A stretch of 64,000 nt of DNA from the NCBI RefSeq assembly GCF_003324165.1, contig NW_025407869.1, positions 186,001 through 250,000 of the forward strand. Reading direction: 5' to 3'. The notes beneath the pieces are model-generated. The model searched no databases. It saw nothing but the letters and a program-made list of their open reading frames with translations, and was not told the DNA's origin. Below, one piece after another: positions 1 to 8,504 of this stretch. Each line of letters starts with the position of its first letter. The first letter of the stretch is position 1. The position numbers were made by a program, and so were the translations under genes. The stretch is from Naegleria lovaniensis (taxonomy: Eukaryota; Heterolobosea; Eutetramitea; Acrasida; Naegleriidae).

Positions 1-2229
1 AGCGACAAGCGTAAGTGGTAGAGTGACTGAAACTTGATCGAACAGAATGGTAAGAACAAAGTCTTCATCTGCCTTATCATCAAGGCGTCTGTCTTCCCAA
101 TATAAATCAATATTGAAGGTATTCAAGTCTTGAGGAACAGCAACAATGTCAGGATTGCTACCAGAGAGAATCAAAGGAATGTATGGAGTGCTCAATTTGT
201 TACCATAAATGTCTAGGGCTACAAGAGAAATACTAACCATTTGCCCTGGCATTAGATGCGTCAAAGTGATTCCAACAATAGAAATTTTCGAGCATTGGGA
301 CGAAAGAGTAGCGATTGCAGCAGAATAGTTGCCAATAACTTGTACTCTTCCTCGAGTATATATATTTGCTCCAAATTTCGCAATATTATCCACAAAGATA
401 GAAGTGTTGTCAATAAACACTCTATTACTGTCAAATAAAGAAAATTCGTTCACAACAATGGCTGCTCCGTATTTCGATCTACCTCCTCTGAACTCTGACT
501 TTCGAAGGATCAAATCTGAATTGGTCGTAATTCCTGCAGATGACAAACAGTTTTCGCAACGGACAGTATTGTTACGAAATAGACACTCCTCAACTATCAA
601 ACTCAATGCAAAATGCATATCGCTCATGGAGCCATAAATATTTTCTTCGGCTGAAGACTGGTAAACAATGGATCCTCCACTGTCACCTACCGATTCATCA
701 AACGTACAATTGGTCACAAATACTCTTCCAATGCCGCTTATGAATATTCCACTGCTAACAGCACCCTTATTATGAAAAAAAGTGGAGTTGACAATCATGT
801 TACGCGGGATGTCTGTGTCAAAGATGTTCGATAAGGGATTTTCTGTAATAAATATAACTGACTTCTTGGATGTCGTGTAGCTAAAGTTACAGTTTTCAAC
901 CTGGTATCCAACAGCCTGGTCGAATGTCAATACGGTCCCTTTGACATTATGAAACGAGCTCATTTCCACGCTAGCTTGTACGGCAGAATAAATATAAACT
1001 ACGTCTCGTAAACAGTGGTTGACTTTTAGGTATCTCAATATCAAAGTGGAGCAAGAAATCGCTTGAAACCAACTGCTATCCACCTGGACCTCTACCATAT
1101 ACACCTCAATATGCTCTGCATTATATATAGATACAATAGGGAATCCTGGAAGATTGAAGGTACCAATGAACCTAGACGAAACAAGAATGAAATTTCTTGT
1201 GCCTCTGCAATAAATAGAGCTTCTTGGAATAAAGAGAGAATTTGCAATGATCACATACGACGCATCTTCAGTAAAAAATCTATCACTTGTGGTCAAATTA
1301 TAAACGTTTACCACCTCTACTGATGTTATTTGAATACCATCACCAAGATGTTGAAACGTGTTTGCTTTTCGGACGTTTCGTACTTCTCCATATGAATATT
1401 TTCTTAATGAAATCGAGCTGTCAAGTAAATAAGTGTCACCCAGTACAAATACATGTCGTTGATCTGGTGGAAAATTATCAACATTTCCAAGAGTGAAGCA
1501 CTTAACATTGACCAAGGTGCAATTGAAAAAACCTATAAGTGGTGAATTATTAACAACGAAGGTCATATTTGTAAATGTTATACCTTGAGCCATAAATTGT
1601 AATATGTCTGTTCTTAGGGAACCTTCAAAGAATGGTTGTCGTTGATTTTGGCAACTCACTTCCATCGTTGATGACAACAATGCTGATTTCAAATTTACGT
1701 AATAGAAAAGTCTAGAATCATTGTAGAGTTGAAACTGGCATGCTGATGTAGAAGAATGATTCAATGTAATATCAATCACAACTTCAACTTTTTCTGGTAT
1801 TGGCTGAGTAATCAAGATCGCCACTCGAGAAGCTACATACTTAAAGGCAGCAGCCACAGAAGGACAAAACACTCCAATACAGGTTTCATTCGAATTCGTA
1901 GATGATTCCACCACCCATAATGAATACCTCACTCTCGGAGAGGTTCCTCCATAAGCTGCAGACTGATAATATTCTTCTTCCGAAACCCCATCACGAAAAA
2001 GAGGTAATGTTCTATAATGCCTTAATACAAGATCTATATTGAGGTGATTCCTGAGTGTCGAAGAAGAAGAATTAAAGAAAGAAGAAGGGAGCAATACATC
2101 CGGTAATGCATCTGACGCGTGGTGTACTCCCTCATTGGACACGTTCGAAAGTAAACCTTCGCTTGGTCGTACTAAACCCTTCACCACGAACGCTACTGTT
2201 AGTAACAACCAAACCGCACGGACTTTCAT
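1..2229 (-). CDS. Secreted/surface parallel beta-helix protein (5' part; C-terminus outside window)
   Basis: A single open frame runs from an ATG at 2229 leftwards off the window edge, giving at least 743 residues with no stop. The N-terminus (MKVRAVWLLLTVAFVVKGL) is a classical signal peptide. Many N-x-S/T sites follow. From about residue 170 the protein has short repeated hydrophobic beta-strand units of the form 'fxNxTFxxN' (for example ITFTNMTFVVNNS, VENCNFSY, VNSTFFHNKGAV, VTNCTFDESVGDSGG, VEECLFRNNTV). This pattern is typical of right-handed parallel beta-helix proteins and chlamydial-Pmp-like surface proteins. No catalytic motif is visible, so an adhesin or surface role is inference. 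The next gene to the right is on the same strand, 119 bp upstream of this start. Confidence 0.75.
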   Translation of the reverse strand, partial: MKVRAVWLLLTVAFVVKGLVRPSEGLLSNVSNEGVHHASDALPDVLLPSSFFNSSSSTLRNHLNIDLVLRHYRTLPLFRDGVSEEEYYQSAAYGGTSPRVRYSLWVVESSTNSNETCIGVFCPSVAAAFKYVASRVAILITQPIPEKVEVVIDITLNHSSTSACQFQLYNDSRLFYYVNLKSALLSSTMEVSCQNQRQPFFEGSLRTDILQFMAQGITFTNMTFVVNNSPLIGFFNCTLVNVKCFTLGNVDNFPPDQRHVFVLGDTYLLDSSISLRKYSYGEVRNVRKANTFQHLGDGIQITSVEVVNVYNLTTSDRFFTEDASYVIIANSLFIPRSSIYCRGTRNFILVSSRFIGTFNLPGFPIVSIYNAEHIEVYMVEVQVDSSWFQAISCSTLILRYLKVNHCLRDVVYIYSAVQASVEMSSFHNVKGTVLTFDQAVGYQVENCNFSYTTSKKSVIFITENPLSNIFDTDIPRNMIVNSTFFHNKGAVSSGIFISGIGRVFVTNCTFDESVGDSGGSIVYQSSAEENIYGSMSDMHFALSLIVEECLFRNNTVRCENCLSSAGITTNSDLILRKSEFRGGRSKYGAAIVVNEFSLFDSNRVFIDNTSIFVDNIAKFGANIYTRGRVQVIGNYSAAIATLSSQCSKISIVGITLTHLMPGQMVSISLVALDIYGNKLSTPYIPLILSGSNPDIVAVPQDLNTFNIDLYWEDRRLDDKADEDFVLTILFDQVSVTLPLTLVA

Positions 2230-2348
2230 TTTTTCAGGATCAACCTCTTCTTCTGGGAACATTTGCAAGTGAATGAATGGATCATGAATGGTTGGGAACA
2301 TTAAGTTCATCCTTACAAAGAAATTCAATCCTTAAATGACCAATATGA

Positions 2349-3224
2349 TCATTCACGCAAGTCATGATCGGATGAATCAAATTCAAATTGACAATTGGTC
2401 TGTCGAGTCTCAAATGCTGGAAACAGTCGAATACGAGTGTGCTCCAATAATCCATCAAAAATTATCATGGATTCTCCATCGTGCACACTCAATTCTATAA
2501 TTCCCTTTTTCACATGATAATTCATTTCAAGCTTCAATCCAAACAAAGTTTGAACTCGATTCAAAGCTTCGGGTGTCCTTAGTGTAATCTCCTCTCCACC
2601 TTCAAATTCTTGTTGAGGACTAAATTTCACTAAATGTATTTTTTCATCTCTCAACATGATTTGTATCATCCAAGCACAAGTCAAGTAATTCTTTCCTGAT
2701 AAATAGAAATCGTCTTGAGAAGCAAATCCAAGATAGAGTCCTTCACAATTATTTCCCAATTTCACTTGGAATCTTATCACATCGAAATTGTCATATGAAT
2801 TTTCCTCAATCAGACCCATACAGGCACAGAGTTGATCATCCACATGGTGTTTAATCACGCCTCTGTTTGAATTAAATGTTTTCATCTTGTTGCTTGTAAA
2901 ATTAATATCAAATTGAGTGACTGTGAAAACATTAGCGTCCACTAATTTCTGGTGCGAGAGTGATTTTTCATGTGTTGTTTTAACATCATTTTCCAAATGA
3001 TCACGAGGTTGTGTCGTCTGTGAATTACTTTCCAGCCACTTGTCGGAACCATATTTTTCAATGAGTAACAATTCTCTTCGATTTAACTCTCGTTCTCTTT
3101 CCTGTAGACACAATTCATATTGTTCTAATTGTTTTATTTTTAAATGCAGTGCCTTGTTTAATTCAAAATAGGCATGTTCAATATTGGATAAATCACTCGT
3201 GCGATGGGAATGAGACTCTGACAT
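2349..3224 (-). CDS. Coiled-coil protein with SPRY/B30.2-like C-terminal domain
   Basis: Intronless frame of 291 residues. Residues about 14-60 form a charged heptad-like helix with many E, R and L (ELNKALHLKIKQLEQYELCLQERERELNRRELLL), likely a coiled coil. A polar linker follows. Residues about 130-285 look like a concanavalin-like beta-sandwich: 'CEGLYLGFASQDDFYLSG', 'TCAWMIQI', 'IIFDGLLEHTRIRLFPAFE'. This order (a 'GLxLGF' strand, then 'xIRLFPAFE' near the end) resembles SPRY domains, but no diagnostic residue settles it. A SPRY domain would bind a protein partner; none can be named. It could also be another beta-sandwich fold. Confidence 0.5.
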   Translation of the reverse strand: MSESHSHRTSDLSNIEHAYFELNKALHLKIKQLEQYELCLQERERELNRRELLLIEKYGSDKWLESNSQTTQPRDHLENDVKTTHEKSLSHQKLVDANVFTVTQFDINFTSNKMKTFNSNRGVIKHHVDDQLCACMGLIEENSYDNFDVIRFQVKLGNNCEGLYLGFASQDDFYLSGKNYLTCAWMIQIMLRDEKIHLVKFSPQQEFEGGEEITLRTPEALNRVQTLFGLKLEMNYHVKKGIIELSVHDGESMIIFDGLLEHTRIRLFPAFETRQTNCQFEFDSSDHDLRE

Positions 3225-3333
3225 TTTTTTGTAATAGATCTTATGGTCCTCAATCTCTTGTTAATGTTTTCACGGCACCCTTCCAAACAAAATTTATTCA
3301 AAAAGTATCCATTCCATCATCAGCAGTTGCTTT

Positions 3334-4490
3334 TTACTTCTTTTCATTGGATTTACGAATGAGTGATTCAATAGTTTTTTTCAAAATTGGATCTGCATAA
3401 CTTTGAGCTTGTGCATCTGCTTCACGAATAATCATCTTTTCCAAACCTTCCAATTGTTGCATTCTTAAATTCTTCAAACACAATTTGGTGGCAATTGGTG
3501 GATTTCTTGCAATTTTTGCAGCAAATTCAATTGCCTTCTCTCTCAATTGATCTTCACCTTCAACAACTTCATAGACCATTCCTAATTCAAGAGCTCTTTG
3601 TGCACTGATTAAATCTCCTGTTAAAAGCAAAGCACTTGCTGATTGATGGCCAAGTAAAAATGGAAGGAAATAAGTGGATGCCATTCCAGGTGACAAACCC
3701 AAGTTGACAAAATTCACTCCCAATTTGGCATTGGATTCAACAAATCGAACATCTGTTGCCAAGGCAATGGCTAGACCAGCTCCAATAGCATGTCCGTTTA
3801 AAGCTATTGTAAAAATTTAAATTAAATTAAATTTAAAATTAATTTCAATAAAAATCTTCTCTCATCTTACCTGAAACAGTTGGAACAGGACACAATTTCA
3901 ACAAGGGAGTCAAGAAGGAATTATAAAATTGTAACATTCTTGCAGAGTTATTGAATGGTTGATCATTACAACGTTCCAATAAGAAATCAAAATCACCTCC
4001 AGCACTAAAAGCACTCTTTCCAGGAGTGTTGGATTTGGCACCTGTCAAGACAAGACATCCCTAGTTTTGTGAGAATTTTCAATTGGTGGGATCACCATCA
4101 GAAATTATCGTTTAAATCCGATTTTAATATTGAAGTGTCAAATAAGTTTAGACACACACGATCTGAAATATTTCACACCCAATAAGAACATACCAAATTC
4201 TTGTTATTACAAATTTGATCACTCTCAAACAATTCTCTGAATTGAACAGCTGTCTTTGGGCACAATGCGTTCATCTTGTCAGGCTTATTGATGGTCACTA
4301 GGCCAATCGTGGTTGTTGAAGAGGAAAGTTTCGGAGAGATTTGAGAGAGAGGAATTTCTTCGAAAACCACCAATTGTTCTGAATGAACTCTCGATGTGGA
4401 GAATGTTCTCACACGTGCCACGTTGAAAAGTGAGAGTGATGATGACGATAAGTGTTTCATCAACAAGGACTGGCTTCTGTGGTGAAACAT
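3334..4490 (-). CDS. Enoyl-CoA hydratase/isomerase family protein, probably mitochondrial
   Basis: Three exons: complement(join(3334..3803, 3871..4060, 4194..4490)), 318 residues. The introns (133 and 67 bp) have GTATGT/CTAG and GTAAGA/ATAG ends and keep the crotonase motifs in frame. Residues 1-35 are rich in S, R and H without acidic residues, typical of a mitochondrial presequence. Crotonase fold motifs: 'KPDKMNAL' at the start, the oxyanion-hole segment 'FSAGGDFDFL', and 'ALNGHAIGAGLAIALATDVRF'. In the usual hydratase the catalytic glutamates sit in 'GQPE' and 'PGAGGTQ'; here those stretches read 'GVNFVNLGLSPGMASTYFLP', so both appear replaced. The fold is certain. Hydratase activity is not, and an isomerase, hydrolase or other crotonase activity is possible. 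Confidence 0.85.
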
Positions 4491-4589
4491 TTTTTAAAGG
4501 GTAACATCGTATTTTGTCGCTTGCCTTTATGTTTGTTGCAATGAAAATCTTGATGCGTTAAAGCAGAAAATAATTTATATCTAATGTAA

Positions 4590-4663
4590 GCAGCGGTAGA
4601 TCAGTTGGTTAGATCGTAAGCCTAACACGCTTAAGGTCATGGGTTCGATTCCCGTTCGCTGTA
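4590..4663 (+). tRNA. tRNA-Val (anticodon AAC)
   Basis: A full cloverleaf folds over 74 nt. The acceptor is GCAGCGG/TCGCTGT (G-U closing pairs at both ends) with discriminator A. The D arm is GATC-AGTTGGTTA-GATC. The anticodon arm is TAAGC-CTAACAC-GCTTA with T33 and anticodon AAC, which reads valine GUU (and GUC/GUA after inosine modification). The variable loop is 5 nt, and the T arm is ATGGG-TTCGATT-CCCGT. Internal Pol III boxes are present: box A around TAGATCAGTTGG and a perfect box B GGTTCGATTCC. There is no intron and no encoded CCA. It lies convergent to the dCTP deaminase gene, 86 bp from that gene's stop. Confidence 0.95.
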
Positions 4664-4667
4664 ACTG

Positions 4668-4673
4668 TTTTTT
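4668..4673 (+). terminator. RNA polymerase III T-run terminator of tRNA-Val
   Basis: A run of six T residues starts 4 nt after the tRNA 3' end, the usual position and form of a Pol III termination signal. Confidence 0.8.
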
Positions 4674-4749
4674 ACTAGACGTGCACTTTTTCCCAACGAT
4701 TTGAATTGTGGTAGACGAATATAGACGAATAAGGTCACAAATGAATGGT

Positions 4750-5422
4750 TTATTCCAGAGATTGGTTTGCAAAACGTCCTGTGTAAATGGCCTTTCCTTC
4801 CAACTTCAAAAACACAAATTGACAAACATGAGTTCCAGGGTATAGTGCAAGAGGATTGGGGCTGTCATTATTGAAATTGTGTTCTTGCATTGTTAAATCC
4901 TACAATCGACTTACCTTGCGTTGAAAATTTCCAGAACTTGTTTGTTGTTAATACCTGGCTGCATGAAACCAGCAGTTATGTGAATGGCAAGACCCATACG
5001 CGCAAATCTTGATCTTCCCTCAAGCAACCCGCAAAATCCTGGCGAGAGAGCAATTACTTCCTCTGTGATACCCAAAACAGTCTTTCCTGGTTGCAAGATG
5101 TAAGCTTCACCTTTTGGAATTTTTACAGCTTTGGAATATTGTTTGTAGTCTACATCGTCAGTAATTGGAATAACATCTCCAGTTACAGTTAATTCTCTAA
5201 ATTCATCTGATAGAGTCCTTTAATAATTCAATTTAAAAATTGGGCATTCAATAGTTTGCATTGTATGATGTTGTGATGAAATGTTAGAGCTTTGCAACCA
5301 AAAATAAATATTGGCTATTAAACGTACAGATCGTAGGATGCAGGACCTAAGTGAGACAAGTTGAAAGGAGTTACAGTAATTTGCCTATTGCAGTTGTTTG
5401 GGTAATTTGTCGTCATCATCAT
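4750..5422 (-). CDS. dcd: dCTP deaminase (Dcd/dUTPase superfamily)
   Basis: Three exons: complement(join(4750..4861, 4915..5217, 5328..5422)), 169 residues, the usual length of the family. The introns are 53 and 110 bp with GTAAGT/ACAG and GTACGT/AAAG ends. Dcd converts dCTP to dUTP (bifunctional forms go to dUMP), feeding dTTP synthesis. Family motifs: 'LGPASYDL', then 'LQPGKTVLGITEE', the core 'FCGLLEGRSRFARMGLAIHITA', 'LEIFNASPNPLALYPGTHVCQ' and 'YTGRF'. The catalytic arginine in GRSR and glutamate in LEIFN are retained. The start was chosen at the first of three ATGs (5422). The gene family is mainly bacterial, archaeal and viral; the introns show it is an established nuclear gene here. 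Whether the product also has dUTPase activity cannot be told. Confidence 0.88.
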
Positions 5423-5807
5423 GCGAAATGTTGTTGGAAAATATAAAGTATTGTTATATCATGCACCATAGGATGATCCGTTTTCATTCGGTTTTACAAA
5501 TACCGAAACATTGTGTTGGATCGGGTTAGGGTTTTCAAGCTTGATTTTCAAAAAACCTACTTTTCTTTGATGGCCTTCAAGATTGTATCGCGAGAGAGGA
5601 CAGACATTTTTTTGTATTGTGCCTTACGCGTAGGCAGAAACTGCACACACCAAACCCGACTGTCAGGCTCGGAAACAACAACAAGTATTAAACAAATGGT
5701 TAACAGTAGTTGTAAACTTTTTGAGTTAAATTTACTTGTTATGAAGAATTTCCAAGGGAGACTGCTTTGAATAAATGTACATTGTTTAATTTACACACAA
5801 ATGAAAA
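5423..5807. other. Intergenic stretch without a supported gene
   Basis: This stretch separates the start of the dCTP deaminase gene from the stop of the interrupted coiled-coil gene. Short open frames here lack family motifs and splice support. It probably holds the dcd promoter and the neighbour's 3' flank. No repeat or RNA structure was seen. Confidence 0.4.
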
Positions 5808-6126
5808 TTATTGGATAAAGTCAAAACTTGATTTCTCGTTCTCTCCATTCTCAGCCATGCTTTGATATTCTTGTGAAGCATCATGCTCATCTTCGTTGGT
5901 ATCTGCTGCTTTCATAAAATCAAACGAAGATTTTTCTTCTTCGTGTGATTGCTCCTCGTTGATAATGCATGGCGTTTGTTCAACTCCTTGCTCAGATAGA
6001 GACACATTCTCCTCCTTGTTCAAAAAATCAAAAGAGCTCTGTGTTGTTTCATCATTTACAGCTTGATATTCTACCTCTTCATCATCAACAGCTTGTTCAA
6101 CATTGCCCTCAGTTTCAGTTTCATTA
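5808..6126 (-). pseudogene. 3' remnant of the coiled-coil gene, severed by the transposon
   Basis: This segment encodes the last ~105 residues of the gene whose main part lies at 8545-11626. When the transposon and one TA are removed, the frame passes from '...LNKDES' straight into 'NETETEGNVEQAVDDEEVEY...' with no stop. The segment contains three more copies of the S-S-F-D-F motif found once upstream of the insertion (QSSFDFLNKEEN, KSSFDFMKAAD, KSSFDFIQ at the C-terminus) between acidic linkers. In the present state it is separated from its promoter and first exons. Its only local start codon lies inside the transposon, so it is probably not expressed as the original protein. Confidence 0.8.
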
Positions 6127-6150
6127 TTGTGATTTTCGAAAAAGTGCGAA
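6127..6150 (+). repeat. Left terminal inverted repeat of the transposon
   Basis: These 24 bp match the reverse complement of 8519-8542 exactly (starts TTGTGATTTTCGAAAAAGTG). Beyond it the two ends stay similar through an A-run followed by ATCGA. Confidence 0.95.
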
Positions 6151-6281
6151 TAAAAAATCGACGATTTTTTCGCGATTTTTTTCGAGATCGAAATGAGCGA
6201 CATTGATGCGTTGTCGTTTTGACTTGATGTTGATTAACATCGAAATCCTTCAAAATCGATTTCGATCAAACTCGAAATTTA

Positions 6282-7376
6282 TTAAGTTTTTGTCTCATCA
6301 TGCCAGATTTCCTTGCAATGATGAACAAACGATTTGATTAACTTGGGTGTAACTTGATCAAACACCTGCTCCATTATCTCTTCGAGAGAGTCAACCGAAT
6401 GTTCATAGTTTTTCAACTGTGTTTTCATCCATCCGAAAAGCAATTCAATGGGATTGAAGTCAGGAGAGTATGGGCTTTGCCAAAACACACTAATACCTTG
6501 GCCATTCATTATTCTATGAACTTCTTTTTCCTTATGAATGGATGCGTTGTCAAGAACTAAAATACAATCTTTTGGGATCAATTTGCTCAATGTTGTCAGA
6601 AATATATTAAATCGATCAGCATCAATTGCTTTGTTAGTTGTATCGACAAGTTCCCAGTAAACCAAACCTCCTCTCTCGTTAATGCATGCCAATAATGAAA
6701 AACGTTTTCCACTCACTCTGTGCGCACTGTTTTGACAAGTGTTGCCAATTTTGATGTGAGCCCTTGTTCTAATCAAATGGTCATAACAGAAATGCGATTC
6801 GTCAATAAAAAACATGATTCTTGTTTTGTAGGTTCGAATAGTTCGCCTGTACACAGTCCTTTGAGATTGTACTCTTGGGCTTTTTCGATATACTGATACT
6901 TTTTCACATTTCTTATATGTCCTGAACAAATATTTTGTCGTTATTTTGGAGAGCTGAGATATGGAAATTGAAACATCAAGATAATCTTTAACTATTTGAC
7001 GTACTTCTGCATAATTAACAGTATTATATTCACTGAATATGATATCAATAAATCTTAACACAGAGAGGTGGGTTGATTTACCTGAATGTGGAGGCCTTCC
7101 GAGAGCTTTTTCTTTTTGTATTTCATTGCAATATTTGTAAATCGTTGAAGGTGCGAAAGGTAAAATTTGTTGCAAGACCTTTGGTTTATCTCCATACTTT
7201 CCACACACCAATTTAATGAACTCAATTTGTTCTGGGGCTAATTTTTGACCTTGGATATATGGTCTTAGTTTTTGAGATATTTGGACACCTGTTTTTTGTT
7301 TGAAAACTCGTCTTTCATCGTTTGTGAATCGATGTTGCGTTGCTTTTACCATGTGGAAATCGATTTTTTCGAGCAA
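6282..7376 (-). CDS. Tc1/mariner-IS630 DDE transposase
   Basis: Intact 364-residue frame. The N-terminal third (about 40-130) holds helix-turn-helix-like segments ('KPKVLQQILPFAPSTIYKYCNEI', then 'GRPPHSGKS'), expected to bind the inverted repeats. The RNase H-like catalytic core has the three acidic residues in the right contexts: FFIDESHF (first D), LVLDNASIH (second D) and SPYSPDFNPIELLFGWMK (E). There are 34 residues between the second D and the E, that is DD34E. The segment 'RTRAHIKIGNTC...GKRFSLLACINERGG' fits the DDE_3 family. No frameshift or stop is present, so the enzyme may be active. Its promoter probably lies in the 7377-7568 space shared with the divergent accessory gene. Confidence 0.93.
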   Translation of the reverse strand: MLEKIDFHMVKATQHRFTNDERRVFKQKTGVQISQKLRPYIQGQKLAPEQIEFIKLVCGKYGDKPKVLQQILPFAPSTIYKYCNEIQKEKALGRPPHSGKSTHLSVLRFIDIIFSEYNTVNYAEVRQIVKDYLDVSISISQLSKITTKYLFRTYKKCEKVSVYRKSPRVQSQRTVYRRTIRTYKTRIMFFIDESHFCYDHLIRTRAHIKIGNTCQNSAHRVSGKRFSLLACINERGGLVYWELVDTTNKAIDADRFNIFLTTLSKLIPKDCILVLDNASIHKEKEVHRIMNGQGISVFWQSPYSPDFNPIELLFGWMKTQLKNYEHSVDSLEEIMEQVFDQVTPKLIKSFVHHCKEIWHDETKT

Positions 7377-7568
7377 AATTGATAAGAAATTGTTGAGAAA
7401 AACAATTCTGCTCGATTATGTTGAATTGTTTAATGTTGTCATATCGAAAATGTTGAATTGAACGACGTTGATTTGCTTTGGAATAAAAAAAACTCAACGG
7501 CGTCTTGTTTTTTGTGCGATTGTGTCAACGTCAAAAAACAATAACAACGGTTTTCTCACTGAAAAAAA
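7377..7568. promoter_or_regulatory. Divergent promoter region inside the transposon
   Basis: This is the 192-bp space between the starts of the transposase (minus) and the accessory gene (plus). It contains TTGAATTG and TCGAT-rich segments similar to the subterminal repeats. Any promoter function is inferred only from the divergent gene arrangement. Confidence 0.35.
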
Positions 7569-8233
7569 ATGGGCAAAGACAAAACAAAGTGGAACACGTT
7601 TGATCGTTTTTGCGAAATACTCGCAACCACATTACCTATTTGTTCAAATGAGCTCTATTCTCATGGAATGACAAATTCAAAAGCAGCAAGCAAAGTTTTC
7701 AAGAAGCTCCAATTAGAAACAAAAAAAAATACAAATTTCACATTTCCTACTGCTAAAGGTTCAAGAAAATACAAAGATGGTTTACCAGCAACATGCAACG
7801 CCCCAAAAGATGACAAACGTGTGAAAGATTTTTTTGATACTTTCATTCAAGAAAACAAGAAATGGATTGTTAACGAGATTGAAAAAGAGATTTCTGCTCA
7901 CTCCAACAAAAAACAATCATTGGCTTCACAAATTCAAGGTGACAGTAGTGACAGCGAATCAGAACATTCAGATCGAAAGACATGGAAGAAAATAATTCAA
8001 AAGTTATTGCAGATCAATTATTGAAAATTCAGAAAGAAAAGGAGGAGTTACTTGAGAGATTTAAAAAACAAGAAGAAGATATTGCTAAACAAGAGGAACA
8101 GTATGTAAAACCTTTGACCAAATTGGTGAATGAAGTTGCAAAATTGATTGAGGTAAAGAAAGAGAAGATTAGACAAAAAGAGGAAGAGGAGAAAAATCAA
8201 ATAGAAGCAAATTATCAGAGTTTATTTGATTAA
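7569..8233 (+). CDS. Transposon accessory protein, basic N-terminus and coiled-coil C-terminus
   Basis: Two overlapping frames, 7569-8024 and 7982-8233, appear to be one gene. Removing a GT-AG segment of 41 nt (7939-7979, GTGACA...GAAAG) joins them in frame as ...QIQ-DMEENNSKVIADQLL..., giving 207 residues. The first part has a basic segment (MGKDKTKWNTFDRFCEIL) and a GSRKYKDG motif. It ends with an S/D/E-rich linker (GDSSDSESEHSD), which the intron model would remove. The second part is an almost continuous charged helix (QKEKEELLERFKKQEEDIAKQ), a likely coiled coil. I recognise no family. Single-gene Tc1/mariner elements are the rule, so a second gene here is notable. The alternative is a frameshifted, dead gene or two separate small proteins. 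Confidence 0.55.
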
Positions 8234-8275
8234 AGGTTCTTCATGATCGATTTTTTCAACTCTGACGATCAAGAA

Positions 8276-8416
8276 AATCGATTCAGGTCGATCATAATTG
8301 ATTTTTTCGATTTTGGACGAAAAACATCGACGTTGAGAAATGAATCGTGTTGAGGTAATCGATTCAGGTCGATCGTAATCGATTTTTTCGACTTTGCACG
8401 AATAGCATCAACATCG
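8276..8416 (+). repeat. Subterminal direct repeats of the transposon (81-bp spacing)
   Basis: Two diverged copies start at 8276 and 8357 with AATCGATTCAGGTCGATC, followed by TAATNGATTTTTTCGA. A partial third motif (GATCGATTTTTTCAA) lies at about 8246. Repeats of this kind inside the ends of DNA transposons often bind the transposase or an accessory protein; that role is inferred. Confidence 0.7.
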
Positions 8417-8504
8417 TATCTCGTCAACATCAAGCAAAATCGTTTTCGGGAAGAAACGTCCAAAAAATGATGGTTGACCGAATTTGAGCAAGTCGTTTTC
8501 GATT

